64,000 bases of DNA from Erythrobacter aurantius (GTDB taxonomy: Bacteria > Pseudomonadota > Alphaproteobacteria > Sphingomonadales > Sphingomonadaceae), in NCBI RefSeq assembly GCF_023823125.1, contig NZ_CP090949.1, positions 992,001 through 1,056,000 on the forward strand, given 5' to 3'. Positions 8,227 to 16,790 of the stretch are shown here, piece after piece. The notes beneath the pieces were generated by a model that ran no database searches, was not told the DNA's origin, and saw only the letters and a list, made by a program, of their open reading frames with translations. The position numbers and the translations under genes were made by a program. Each line of letters begins with the position of its first letter. The first letter of the stretch is position 1.

Positions 8227-10442
8227 AAGTCCGCTGCCAGCCTGATGCCGATTGTGCGCGGCCGGATGATCCCGAGCGTGCCTACCCCGCCGGTCGCGCC
8301 GAGTGGGACGAAGTTGGTGATCCCGCGTTCATCCGACAGGTTCTTGCCGAACAGCTCGATCGAATACTTGCCCGAGCGCACGCCGATCTGGGCATCGAAG
8401 GTGGAGAAGCTCGGCAGTTCGATCTTGAACGGGAAGTCCGAGACGCGCTCGCCCGTATAGGTCCAGCTGCCGGCAACAAAGCCGTCCCAACTATCCGACA
8501 GGGCGGTTTCGTAGTCGAAGCCGATGGTGCTGGTCACGTCTGCCACATATGGCAGGCGATCACCGTCCAGCGCCCCGATGACAGGCGCGGCGCGGGTAAA
8601 GGTCGCGTCGGTATAGGCACCGATCGCGCTCAGCGTCAGGCCGGCAGTCGGGCGCAGCTCGAAACCCCATTCGAAGCCCTTGCTCACCGCCTTGCCGACA
8701 TTGCCAGTGATGGTGAACTGGTTGCCGTCGACGATCACGCCGGTGAGTACCTGCACGTTGGACCAGTCGATGTAGAATGCCGCGACATCGACCGTCAGCA
8801 TGTTGTCGGCGAACGCGCCCTTGAAGCCGAGCTCGTAGTTCAGCGTGCTGTCGCTGCCGAAGCTGTCGGGCAGGGTCGGGGGCGCACCGGGCACCGGGAT
8901 CTGCGGCCCGCCGGGACGATAGCCGCGGGCGACGCGGGCGTAGACCATCGCATCGTCATTGATCCGGAAGCGCGGCGCGACCTGGAAGGTGGTGGCGGTC
9001 TCCGCCGAGGTCCGGGCCGGGCTGACGATGGTCTGACCACCCACGGCAAGGCCGGACTGGGTCAGCTGCGAGCGCTGGTTGTTGCGCGCCACGCGCAGGC
9101 CGAACTCGATATCGAAGCGGTCGCTGAAATGCAGCGTGGCGTTGGCATAGCCCGCGACGTCCTCGAACCGCGAGGGCAGGGTGTTGGTCACGAAGTTGGC
9201 CAGCGGGGTGAGCGAGGGCTGCGCCAGCACCTCGAAGTCTTGCAGGAAGTCGACGGTTTCGCGGGTGTAGAAGAAGCCCAGCTGCCAATCGAGCCATATC
9301 CCTTCCGCAGGTGCGGTGGTGTCAGAGGCGAGCCGCAGTTCCTGCGTCAACTTGCCGAGCCCAACGGTGTTGTTGCTGCGCACCGAGGAGTTGGGCACCA
9401 GCGCATTGGCGAAAGCCTGCACGTCGTTGAAGCTGACAACGTCGACTTCGCCGTAGCTGGTAATCGATTGAAGCGTGCCGAAGCCGACATCAAGGCTGAC
9501 GTTGAGGCTGTAGAGCTGGTACTTGTTCGTCGCGAAATTGCGGGTCGCGCTGCGGTAGGTATAGCCGTTGACCAGACCGAACAGATCGGTGGGATCGGTC
9601 AGGCCATTGGCCTCGACCGCGCCGTTGCCGAAGAACTTGCCGTCCTGATAGAGCGCCAGCGCGGTGATCGTCAGCCCTTCGGTCGGTTCGAAGAACAGGT
9701 TGGCGCGGCCGCCATAGCGCCGCCCGCCGTTGATGTCCTCCTCGCCGAGCTGGGGGTTCTGACCCCAGCCGGGGATGCCGTCGTAGAAGCCGGTGAAGCG
9801 GATTGCGGCATTCTCGCCGAGCGGGAGGTTGACGTAGGCGCGGGCGAAACCGTCGGCATCGCCCTGCGCGACTGTCGCGCCGCCTACCTGCGCACCTGCG
9901 GCAAAACCCGAAGGATCGGCCTGATTGGTGACGTAGCGGATCAGACCGCCTTCCGAGGTCGCGCCGTAGAGCGTGCCTTGCGGCCCGCGCAGCACCTCGA
10001 CCCGCTGGAGGTCATAGGTCTGGAAATCGCTCGCCACGAAAGCGCCGTTGGTGTTGGCACCCGAAAAGCTGAGCGGCGCATCATCGACCACCGAGGCGAC
10101 TGTCGCCCCGTCGCCGCCCGCATTGAGGCCGCGCAGGATGATCCGGTTGACCCCGGGCGTTGCCCCCTGCTGCAGATTGAGCCCCGCAACCGAGCGCGAC
10201 AGGTCCTGCAGATCGAGCGCCTGGCGCTGTTCGAGATCGTCGGCGCTGACCACCGCGATGCTGCCCGCCACGTCGAGCAGCCGTTCTTCGCGCTTGTTGG
10301 CGGTGACGATGATCTCCGTGCGCTCGTCGGCGGCTGCAGCATTGTCCGCAGACTGCGCGAGGGCAGCTTCCGGGAGGAACGCCCAGGCGGCTCCCGCTGT
10401 GCCTGTCAGCAATATCGCCCGGCTGACTGATCTTGAAAGCAT
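8223..10442 (-). CDS. TonB-dependent outer-membrane receptor
   Basis: 739 residues from ATG 10442, preceded by the strong ribosome site GGGGAGGTG. A signal peptide ends near AAALAQ (residue ~30). A TonB-box-like TEIIVTANKREERL follows, then the plug domain (VVSADDLEQRQ; RVEVLRGPQGTLYG; GLIRYVTNQ) and a 22-strand-type barrel ending in an aromatic residue (GIRLAADF), as needed for BAM insertion. It imports a large or scarce ligand by TonB energy. It heads a four-gene operon with two serine hydrolases and a SnoaL-like protein, and operator 3 lies just upstream, so the ligand is probably the substrate of those enzymes. The FyuA/sphingomonad catabolic receptor type fits better than a classical siderophore receptor. 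Confidence 0.93.
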   Translation of the reverse strand: MLSRSVSRAILLTGTAGAAWAFLPEAALAQSADNAAAADERTEIIVTANKREERLLDVAGSIAVVSADDLEQRQALDLQDLSRSVAGLNLQQGATPGVNRIILRGLNAGGDGATVASVVDDAPLSFSGANTNGAFVASDFQTYDLQRVEVLRGPQGTLYGATSEGGLIRYVTNQADPSGFAAGAQVGGATVAQGDADGFARAYVNLPLGENAAIRFTGFYDGIPGWGQNPQLGEEDINGGRRYGGRANLFFEPTEGLTITALALYQDGKFFGNGAVEANGLTDPTDLFGLVNGYTYRSATRNFATNKYQLYSLNVSLDVGFGTLQSITSYGEVDVVSFNDVQAFANALVPNSSVRSNNTVGLGKLTQELRLASDTTAPAEGIWLDWQLGFFYTRETVDFLQDFEVLAQPSLTPLANFVTNTLPSRFEDVAGYANATLHFSDRFDIEFGLRVARNNQRSQLTQSGLAVGGQTIVSPARTSAETATTFQVAPRFRINDDAMVYARVARGYRPGGPQIPVPGAPPTLPDSFGSDSTLNYELGFKGAFADNMLTVDVAAFYIDWSNVQVLTGVIVDGNQFTITGNVGKAVSKGFEWGFELRPTAGLTLSAIGAYTDATFTRAAPVIGALDGDRLPYVADVTSTIGFDYETALSDSWDGFVAGSWTYTGERVSDFPFKIELPSFSTFDAQIGVRSGKYSIELFGKNLSDERGITNFVPLGATGGVGTLGIIRPRTIGIRLAADF

Positions 10443-10488
10443 AGCTTGCACCTCCCCTTGCGAATCCGGAGAATTTCCCCCAAAAGTG

Positions 10489-10510
10489 AAACTGAGCCTA
10501 ATCCCAGTTA
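10489..10510. promoter_or_regulatory. Operator 3: AAACTG-N10-CAGTTA inverted repeat
   Basis: AAACTG at 10489-10494 and CAGTTA at 10505-10510, in the 172-bp divergent region between the TonB receptor and the PLP-enzyme gene. On the minus strand the inner bases read GGATTAGGCT, sharing GGATTAG with operator 1. A minus-strand TTGACA (10521-10516) lies 5 bp from the operator, so here the site overlaps the -10 region of the receptor promoter (possible TAGGCT at 16 bp spacing), a position that favours repression. Confidence 0.7.
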
Positions 10511-10614
10511 TTGGTCTGTCAAGCGTTTCGCTCGAACCGGCTGGGGATGCAGACTTGCCAGGCAAGGAGCCAGCGGCTCTCTGGGGGAAAGGTGCCGTTG
10601 TATGGAGTGGACCA

Positions 10615-11823
10615 ATGACGACTAGACACCCCGACGGGCTGGCCCGAGTTCTCGCCGATGACGTCGCCTTGCCGGTTGCTGTGATCCGTCAGTCCGCGCT
10701 CGACAACAACCTTGCGTGGATGAGCGCCTTTGCCCGCCACCATGGGCTGAGCCTCGCGCCGCATGGCAAGACCACCATGAGCCCGGAACTCATGGCGATG
10801 CAGATGGAGCATGGGGCGTGGGGTATGACGGCGGCGAACCCGTTCCACGCCGCGCTCTATGCGCAGTGGGGGATCGAGCGGATCATCATCGCCAATCAGA
10901 TCGTCGGGCGGCGGAGCATGGATGCGCTGACCGGCCTGATGCGCGATCATCCGTCAGCTGAGGTCTATTGCCTCGTCGACAGCGCCGCCGGGGTGGCCGC
11001 GCTGTCAGAGGCGGGCTCCGCCGCGCGGCTCGGTCGGACCATGCGCGTGCTGATCGAGATCGGCGATGCTGGCCAGCGCGCCGGAGTGCGCAGCACCGCT
11101 GAGGCGCTGGCGGTCGCCCGCGCGGCCCATGCCGCCGCGGGGATCGCGCTCGCCGGGGTGGAAATCTTCGAGGGCGTCCATGCCGACGGCGCGGGCAGCG
11201 GCGCGCAGCTCGAACGCTTTGCCGAAGCGGTGCGCGCGATTGTGGGGGAGGGGCTGATCGAGACTGCGGAGGTGATCGTCTCGGCCGGGGGATCGCTGTT
11301 CTATGATCAGGCGGCCGCCACGATGCTGGCCGCCAGTGCCGATCGTCCGCTGCGCCCGGTGCTGCGCAGCGGCTGCTATCTCACCCATGATCACGGCATG
11401 TATGCTGACGCCCACCACGGCATTGCCGTGCGCGGCCTGGTCGCGCTGCCCGCGGGCGGCTTGCAACCCGCGCTCGAAGTCTGGGCCCATGTCCAGTCCC
11501 GCCCCGAGCCGGGGCAGGCCATCGCCGCGCTGGGCAAACGCAATATCTCGAGCGATGCGGGGCTTCCCGTGCCGCTGTGGCATGTGCGTCCGGGCCGTGA
11601 CGCGCGGCCCATGCCGCTGGAGGGCTGCACCACCGCCAAGCTCTATGATCAACACGCCTGCCTTGCAGTGCCTCCGGGCTGCGATCTGGCTTACGGGGAC
11701 CTGATCGGCTTCGGCATTTCCCACCCCTGCACCACTTTCGACAAGTGGCGTCACCTGCTGATCGTCGATGACAATTACCGTGTGACAGGCCGCGTCTCGA
11801 CCCATTTCGGGATCGTCGCATGA
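10615..11823 (+). CDS. Fold-type III PLP enzyme (D-threonine aldolase / D-serine dehydratase-like)
   Basis: 402 residues from ATG 10615 (GGAG 8 nt upstream). The alanine-racemase-like N-terminal barrel carries SLAPHGK52TTM, where Lys52 is the expected PLP lysine (compare the H-x-K-T motif of D-threonine aldolase). The C-terminal domain has RSGCYLTHDHGMY and GFGISHPCTTFDKW; the His and the following Cys/Asp region correspond to the metal site of DSD1/D-threonine aldolase relatives. The family cleaves or deaminates D-amino acids or beta-hydroxy-D-amino acids. It overlaps the M81 peptidase gene (ATGA). Together they suggest release and then breakdown of a D- or beta-hydroxy amino acid. An amino-acid deaminase acting on other D-residues is an alternative. 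Confidence 0.88.
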   Translation: MTTRHPDGLARVLADDVALPVAVIRQSALDNNLAWMSAFARHHGLSLAPHGKTTMSPELMAMQMEHGAWGMTAANPFHAALYAQWGIERIIIANQIVGRRSMDALTGLMRDHPSAEVYCLVDSAAGVAALSEAGSAARLGRTMRVLIEIGDAGQRAGVRSTAEALAVARAAHAAAGIALAGVEIFEGVHADGAGSGAQLERFAEAVRAIVGEGLIETAEVIVSAGGSLFYDQAAATMLAASADRPLRPVLRSGCYLTHDHGMYADAHHGIAVRGLVALPAGGLQPALEVWAHVQSRPEPGQAIAALGKRNISSDAGLPVPLWHVRPGRDARPMPLEGCTTAKLYDQHACLAVPPGCDLAYGDLIGFGISHPCTTFDKWRHLLIVDDNYRVTGRVSTHFGIVA

Positions 11824-13289
11824 GCGCGCCGCCGCGCCTGTTCATCGCGGCGCTGTGCACCGAAACCAACAGTTTCGCCCCTTTCCCGACGGGGTGGAGC
11901 GCCTTCGAGGAAAACGGCATCGACCGCGCCGGATCGGTCAGCGATCCCAACAGCCCGCTGGCGATTTTCCGGGCGCTGGGCGAGGCGGATGGCTTTGCGG
12001 TGAGCGAGAGCATCTCGACCTTCGCCCAGCCCGGCGGGCGCACGGTGGGGCAGGTCTATGCAGCCCTGCGCGACATGATCCTTGCCGATCTTGCAGCGGC
12101 GAGCGGGGCAGACATGGTGCTGCTACAGCTCCACGGCGCGATGATGGCGGAAGGCGAGGATGATTGCGAAGGCGATATCCTCGCCCGCATCCGCGCCTTG
12201 GTGCCGGGCGCGGTGATCGGTGCGGTGCTGGATTGCCATTGCCATCTCACGCCCCGCATGGTCGCCGCCGCCGACTGCCTGATCGCGGTCAAGGAATACC
12301 CCCACATCGACTTTGCCGACCGCGCGCGAGAGCTTTACGCGATCTGCGCGCGCACCCACCGGGGCGAGCTGCGCCCTATCCCGGCGCTGGTCGAGACCGG
12401 GATGATCGGGATCTATCCGACCTTTGCCGGGCCGATGCGGGCAATCGTCGACGGGCTCGCCGCAATCGAGGTCCGCCCCGGCGTCCTCTCCGTCACCATC
12501 GCGCACGGCTTCCCCTGGGGCGACACTGCCGATACGGGCACGCGGGTGCTGGCCTATGCCGATGGCGATGCTGCTGCTGCCCAAGCCGCCGCGAGCGAGG
12601 TCGCCCAAAGCCTCATCACGGCGCGCGAGGCACTCCGGCCGGACTATCCCGACATCGCCGCCTCGCTCGACCGGGCAGCCACGCTGGAGGGGCCGGTGGT
12701 GCTCGCCGATCATGCCGACAACCCGGGCGGCGGCGCGCCGGGCGACAGCACGTTCTTTCTGCGCGCCGTCATCGCGCGCGGTCTCGGCAATGTCGCCATC
12801 GCCAGCTTTCACGATCCCGCGGTGGTCCGGATTGCCACCGATGCGGGGGTGGGCGCGCGCATCGCGATCAGGTTGGGGGGCAAGGCCGGGCCGACCTCGG
12901 GCGATCCGCTCGATCTGGATGTCGAGGTCATGGCGGTCACGCCCGATCTCGGGCAGATGGCGATCGATGTGCCCTATTCGATGGGACCCAGCGTCTGGCT
13001 GCGCCATGCGGGCATCGACATCGTGGTTTGCTCCAGACGCGCCGGCATCTTCGCGACCTCGATCTTCGAGGACCTCGGTATCCGTCTTGCCGAGCGGCAA
13101 CTGGTGATCGTCAAGTCGAGCAGCCACCATGAGGCGGCCTTTAACCCCATCGCGCGCCACACCTGGAAGGTCGCGACCCCCGGTGCGCTTGATCTCGACT
13201 TTAACCGACTGTCCTATGTCAGGCGCACGCGTGATTTCTATCCGATAGACGGCTCTCGGCCTACTGCGCGGGTGATCGACCTTACATGA
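11820..13289 (+). CDS. M81 family metallopeptidase (MlrC-like)
   Basis: 489 residues, close to the usual length of MlrC/M81 proteins. The N-terminal domain begins with the conserved LCTETNSFAP. The metal site is visible as D138-x-H140 (LDCHCHLTP) and H162 (KEYPHID). The C-terminal MlrC_C region shows ADHADNPGGGAPGDST and VKSSSHHEAAF. MlrC of Sphingomonas cuts linear microcystin tetrapeptide at the Adda-Glu bond; other M81 members act on unidentified peptides. No signal peptide, so it is probably cytoplasmic. It is the second gene of an operon with a D-amino-acid-type PLP enzyme and is under operator 3. Function as a peptidase on a non-proteinogenic bond is inferred from family and context. 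Confidence 0.9.
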   Translation: MSAPPRLFIAALCTETNSFAPFPTGWSAFEENGIDRAGSVSDPNSPLAIFRALGEADGFAVSESISTFAQPGGRTVGQVYAALRDMILADLAAASGADMVLLQLHGAMMAEGEDDCEGDILARIRALVPGAVIGAVLDCHCHLTPRMVAAADCLIAVKEYPHIDFADRARELYAICARTHRGELRPIPALVETGMIGIYPTFAGPMRAIVDGLAAIEVRPGVLSVTIAHGFPWGDTADTGTRVLAYADGDAAAAQAAASEVAQSLITAREALRPDYPDIAASLDRAATLEGPVVLADHADNPGGGAPGDSTFFLRAVIARGLGNVAIASFHDPAVVRIATDAGVGARIAIRLGGKAGPTSGDPLDLDVEVMAVTPDLGQMAIDVPYSMGPSVWLRHAGIDIVVCSRRAGIFATSIFEDLGIRLAERQLVIVKSSSHHEAAFNPIARHTWKVATPGALDLDFNRLSYVRRTRDFYPIDGSRPTARVIDLT

Positions 13290-13764
13290 CCTCGCAAATT
13301 GCAGCAGCCCATCCTATCCGGAGCGTCGACCTATCTCCACCATAGGATGTTGTCGGAGTCATCGGCTGTGACGGGGCTTCTTGAGGCGTGGCTTGACCCT
13401 GATCATGAGGAGCACGCGGACAATCGGCGCTGGAACGCTTTGGCGAATAGGTCTGCCGCTGCTTCCGGCCCCGGCCTGAAATTACGCCTGTGGACATCGC
13501 CGCATGGTGCAGAGGTAACTCTCGAACCAGAAGATTCCTTTACGTATCCGTCTCGTCGGTGCGTTTTTGATGGTCATGAAGGGCAAGATTTAGATGTTCG
13601 CTAGGAGAAATGCTGATCAGGAAGCTCAGCCTGCAACGTCATAGCTGCTATGAGTGGGCTACCCGCTAAATTCTACATAATGTTTATTATCGGGTGGTGC
13701 AGTCAATCCGGGGCTGCGTAGATCCTATCGTCGCGCCATCTGTGGCACCGGCCGCAGGGGCCAC
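13290..13764. other. Gene-poor junction between regulon and integrase island
   Basis: 475 bp of lower coding quality and locally lower GC than its flanks. It holds only one weak candidate frame (13347-13604) and, near its right end, TGTGGCACCG (13741-13750), whose reverse complement occurs at 14527-14536. No tRNA or terminator is apparent. It probably marks the left edge of inserted DNA. Confidence 0.45.
13347..13604 (+). CDS. Possible small hypothetical protein
   Basis: 85 residues from ATG 13347 with a nearby purine-rich AGG; an in-frame TTG at 13299 would add 16 residues. The sequence is polar and acidic in its first half (TGLLEAWLDPDHEEHADNRR) and contains no motif I recognise, no signal peptide and no membrane segment. 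An overlapping frame is also open on the other strand. It may be a real accessory gene, a remnant, or chance. Confidence 0.25.
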   Translation: MLSESSAVTGLLEAWLDPDHEEHADNRRWNALANRSAAASGPGLKLRLWTSPHGAEVTLEPEDSFTYPSRRCVFDGHEGQDLDVR

Positions 13765-14536
13765 TTACGACGGCCGCTTGAAAGGGTTCAACGCAAGGTT
13801 GCGGGCGAGCTTTGCTGCACGATGAAGTTCGGCCTCGGCAAGGCTCACGTGAAGGTCGAAGTCGTCACGAGGGACTGGACCGAAGCGGACTAGGCGCGCA
13901 TCAGCATAGTGGTATCCGGTCTCATCCTCATGCGAGGCGATCATGAACATTTTGGGGTGCGCTCTGTACCAAAGAGAGCAGCGGGGATTGATTCTGATCT
14001 TGTTGTTAAGCCGTTCGTAGATGGCAATATTGCATGGCCCTTCGTGTTCTTTCCCTACCCGGAACGCGACAGCGACTACGTCTTTTTGGCGCGTCAAACC
14101 TTCCTCATGCAGTCCTAGTTCTTTCCCTTCTGGAACGGCCATCAGCATCGCTTCCCTAGGGTTCGCATAACTCCGCGGAGCACCGCTCGCGATCAGCCCG
14201 CCCAGGGCAATGACGAAATCTTGGGCGACTTCGAGGTTCAGCTTCTGGTTGTTTTGGGGAGCCATTTCTCAATACCTTTTCGCTCTACTCGTCAAATCTA
14301 TCAAATTGTCGAATTGCCGAGTTCAGGGCGCGCCCATGAAATGCTTCGTTGCACCTGGATCACTCCGACATGAGCACACACACGGGACGGATGCCGACAT
14401 ATGTTGCATAACGTTCAGAGGGTTATCTCTTTAACGGGCGATGTCGGGTTCAACGGAGTTTGCTTCTTAAATTTTGCCGGGCTGACCAAATTGCGTTTGC
14501 ATTAAATGGGTGGGACGGCGACGGTTCGGTGCCACA
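13741..14536. repeat. 10-bp inverted repeats flanking the island cargo gene
   Basis: TGTGGCACCG at 13741-13750 and its exact reverse complement CGGTGCCACA at 14527-14536 bracket the single gene at 13765-14265. The core GTGGCACC is also repeated beside the integrase start (16602-16609 and 16615-16622). They could be recombinase binding or crossover sites, but the length is short. Confidence 0.35.
13765..14265 (-). CDS. Hypothetical protein, island cargo
   Basis: 166 residues from ATG 14265, with AAAGG about 10 nt upstream. The product is soluble, with no signal or membrane segment. The middle reads DVVAVAFRVGKEHEG and IRINPRCSLWYRAHPKMFM, and the C-terminus is helical and basic (AELHRAAKLARNLALN). 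I recognise no family. It lies between the two arms of a short inverted repeat and downstream of a phage-type integrase in the same direction, so it is probably cargo of that element. Its base composition is less GC-rich than the neighbouring core genes, consistent with transfer. Confidence 0.6.
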   Translation of the reverse strand: MAPQNNQKLNLEVAQDFVIALGGLIASGAPRSYANPREAMLMAVPEGKELGLHEEGLTRQKDVVAVAFRVGKEHEGPCNIAIYERLNNKIRINPRCSLWYRAHPKMFMIASHEDETGYHYADARLVRFGPVPRDDFDLHVSLAEAELHRAAKLARNLALNPFKRPS

Positions 14537-14568
14537 GGCCGAGCTTAACCTGTTGCAGCAGGATCGCG
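14266..14568. other. Intergenic stretch inside the integrase island
   Basis: 303 bp, AT-richer than the surroundings. The only structure I see is the right arm of the inverted repeat (14527-14536). No gene, terminator or RNA can be supported. Confidence 0.4.
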
Positions 14569-16584
14569 CTATGTGTTCAGCGGCTTTATCCTAGCCTTGC
14601 GGGCGGCGCGGAGGCGCTTAGGTAGCAACGCAACCGGGAACGATTCCAGATGCGAGGTCACTTTCGGGATCGCGTTTGTCGCGTCTCGCAAAAGCTTCAT
14701 ATGCTTCTTCGAGTAGCGACCTTGGGTTTCGTTAGAAAGCTTGTGGCCAGCGAAATCTGCTCTGATCTCGGGCGAGATCCCTGCGCCTTTCATGCTGTCG
14801 ACGACGGTGTGGCGGAACGAATGCGTCGCTTGTCCGGCTTTCAGGAAGGGTAATTCCTTCTTGATGTGATCCCAGATCCTTTTCGAATAGGTGTCTCCCA
14901 TCGTGCCCTTGCCGCTTTCGCGCACCAACTCGGGGAATAGCAGGGTTTCGCCTTCAGCACGCAGGGCCAGTACATAATCTGGCAGCCCCAGGCGAATGAG
15001 CTCGCTCGCGAACGGCAGCTTGCGGGCCGATGTCACTGTCTTGAGGCGGCGAATCTCCGTCGGTCGGACGTTGAACTGCCAATTGCCGTCCACGAACTCG
15101 ATATCGTCCAGAGCCAGGCCGCAGATCTCTTCGCGCCGCATACCTGTGTACCATCCGATCATCGGGACAAAGTAAAACGCGCTGTGGACCAATAGATCGC
15201 CTGGCGCCATCCACCGACCATAGGATTTGAACCCTGTCCAAGGCGGGAGACTGAAGAGCTGGCGGCCCTCTTCGTCGGTGTAGCGATCGCGTTGATCGCG
15301 AGGGTCGGTCGCAGGCTTTTCGATGAAGGCGCTATAGTCCAGCGCGGCAATCGGCTGGTGCTTTGCGAACCAGTCGGTCAGCTGACGCAAGAAGCCCCAA
15401 TGGCGATTGGTCGTGCTGAGGCCCAACCCGAGCTGATCCTTGGTCAGAGCATCGGCAGGCATTTCGAGTGGCGTGTCTTGGTTCTTTCGCTTGGCGGCCT
15501 TCGCGATAGCCTCTTCACCTTTCCGCACGCGCTCCGCGGTTTCGGCGACGATTTCCCAGATCGTCATCTCCCGGTGCTTGGGCGACTTACGGAAAGAGGG
15601 GCCATGCAGCGCCTCGAAGCAGGTGTTGAGCTGGACGAGATGGTCATGGGTGACCGTGGCCAACGGCTGGCCGTGCATCACCTGCTCAAGCAGGAGTGCT
15701 GGCAGCTTGAACTGCTCACGGGTTTTGTTTGTCCAAGGCTCGCCGCTCTTCCGGCGCGCTGTTCCGTCCTTGCCGCCCGTGCGCGGGTTGTGCTCGAAGA
15801 ACCTCTCCACCGCTTCGGTGGGCGTCATGCTCGCCCAGGGCCCCGCAACGACAGGGGCAGCCGGCGCTTGCGGTGTACTCGGTGTGGCAGCGTATGACGC
15901 GGGCTGCGCCAGTTGCTCGTAGCCGGCCACAGGGACCGGCGCGTAGGCAGCACCGGGATTGGTGAGCGTCGTCCGAAACTCCCGGATCGCCTCGATCCGC
16001 GCCTGATTGACGACCTTGCGGGCCATCGCCTCGCGCAGCGCCGATTGTTCCACGCCGATCTCGGCAAGCCGGGCGATGGCGGCTTCCTCCGCGCCGTCCT
16101 GCGCGAGGGAGGCAGCAAGGTCCGACCAGGCCATAACAACGATCGGCTCATCATCGGCCTCGGGATCGATCCGGGCGACAAGGAAGTCCTCGACCTTGCC
16201 TTTGGTGACCCCGTCCATTGCCGCCAACTCGCTCGCGCCGAGCCGGAGCGAGAGTGCCTGATCGATGTCCTCGTGATCCTCGGGCGGGAGGATGTGAAGC
16301 TGGGCATGCATGATTTCGAGCCGGTCGCGTTCGACCAGCATCTGGCGGCGAAAGATTTCCGCACGCTGGGCAGCGTTCAATCCGTCGCTTGCAATGTTGG
16401 CGGCCATATTCATCGCGAGGCGCTCACAGATCAGGGTCATGGCCGGAGCGAGCAGGGCTGCCCGCTTCCGGCTGGTGGTCTTGAGCGAGAAGCGTAGCCG
16501 AAAAGGCTTATCGGGGCCTAAACGTATGAGTCTGCGGAAATAATAGGTTCCGTCTTTGCGAGTGACATTCTGAATGCGGCACAT
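14569..16584 (-). CDS. Tyrosine recombinase / phage-type integrase
   Basis: 671 residues from ATG 16584 (AGGAG 10 nt upstream); a GTG at 16662 would add 26 residues of low quality. The N-terminus (CRIQNVTRKDGTYYFRRLI) matches the short DUF6538-like domain that precedes many proteobacterial integrases. A long helical middle with an Ala/Pro-rich linker leads into a core-binding domain and a complete catalytic domain: R483 (YTGMRREE), H588-x-x-R591 (HSFRH), H614 (GHKLS) and nucleophile Y624 (GRYSKKH). All catalytic residues are present, so it may be active. It catalyses site-specific integration or excision. The neighbouring GTGGCACC repeats are candidate sites. No tRNA target is visible. Confidence 0.92.
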   Translation of the reverse strand: MCRIQNVTRKDGTYYFRRLIRLGPDKPFRLRFSLKTTSRKRAALLAPAMTLICERLAMNMAANIASDGLNAAQRAEIFRRQMLVERDRLEIMHAQLHILPPEDHEDIDQALSLRLGASELAAMDGVTKGKVEDFLVARIDPEADDEPIVVMAWSDLAASLAQDGAEEAAIARLAEIGVEQSALREAMARKVVNQARIEAIREFRTTLTNPGAAYAPVPVAGYEQLAQPASYAATPSTPQAPAAPVVAGPWASMTPTEAVERFFEHNPRTGGKDGTARRKSGEPWTNKTREQFKLPALLLEQVMHGQPLATVTHDHLVQLNTCFEALHGPSFRKSPKHREMTIWEIVAETAERVRKGEEAIAKAAKRKNQDTPLEMPADALTKDQLGLGLSTTNRHWGFLRQLTDWFAKHQPIAALDYSAFIEKPATDPRDQRDRYTDEEGRQLFSLPPWTGFKSYGRWMAPGDLLVHSAFYFVPMIGWYTGMRREEICGLALDDIEFVDGNWQFNVRPTEIRRLKTVTSARKLPFASELIRLGLPDYVLALRAEGETLLFPELVRESGKGTMGDTYSKRIWDHIKKELPFLKAGQATHSFRHTVVDSMKGAGISPEIRADFAGHKLSNETQGRYSKKHMKLLRDATNAIPKVTSHLESFPVALLPKRLRAARKARIKPLNT

Positions 16585-16597
16585 GCCCTTGGTCTCC

Positions 16598-16622
16598 TGC
16601 CGTGGCACCCTGCCGTGGCACC
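16598..16622. repeat. Tandem 12-bp direct repeat upstream of the integrase gene
   Basis: TGCCGTGGCACC occurs at 16598-16609 and 16611-16622, separated by 1 bp, immediately upstream of the integrase start. The core GTGGCACC is also present at 13742-13749. It may be an integrase arm site, an autoregulatory site, or one end of the element. Confidence 0.45.
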
Positions 16623-16790
16623 ATGTTGTGGTGCTTTGGCCGGATGTTGTTACAAGAAACACGTTATTTCAGATAGTTGGAGCATTCCTGGCAGGGGCTC
16701 CTGTCACCCCTGCCATTTTCCTTTTTCGGTATCCGGCATTCGGCCCGCAGGCGCTGCGGACGGGCAATCGCCCGCCCGCATGTCGCCGTA

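Noticed and set aside
8040..10430. Very long plus-strand open frame (796 codons) opposite the TonB receptor
   Set aside because: It is the antisense of an unmistakable TonB receptor, has no ribosome site and shows Arg/Gly/Val-rich composition typical of GC-rich shadow frames.
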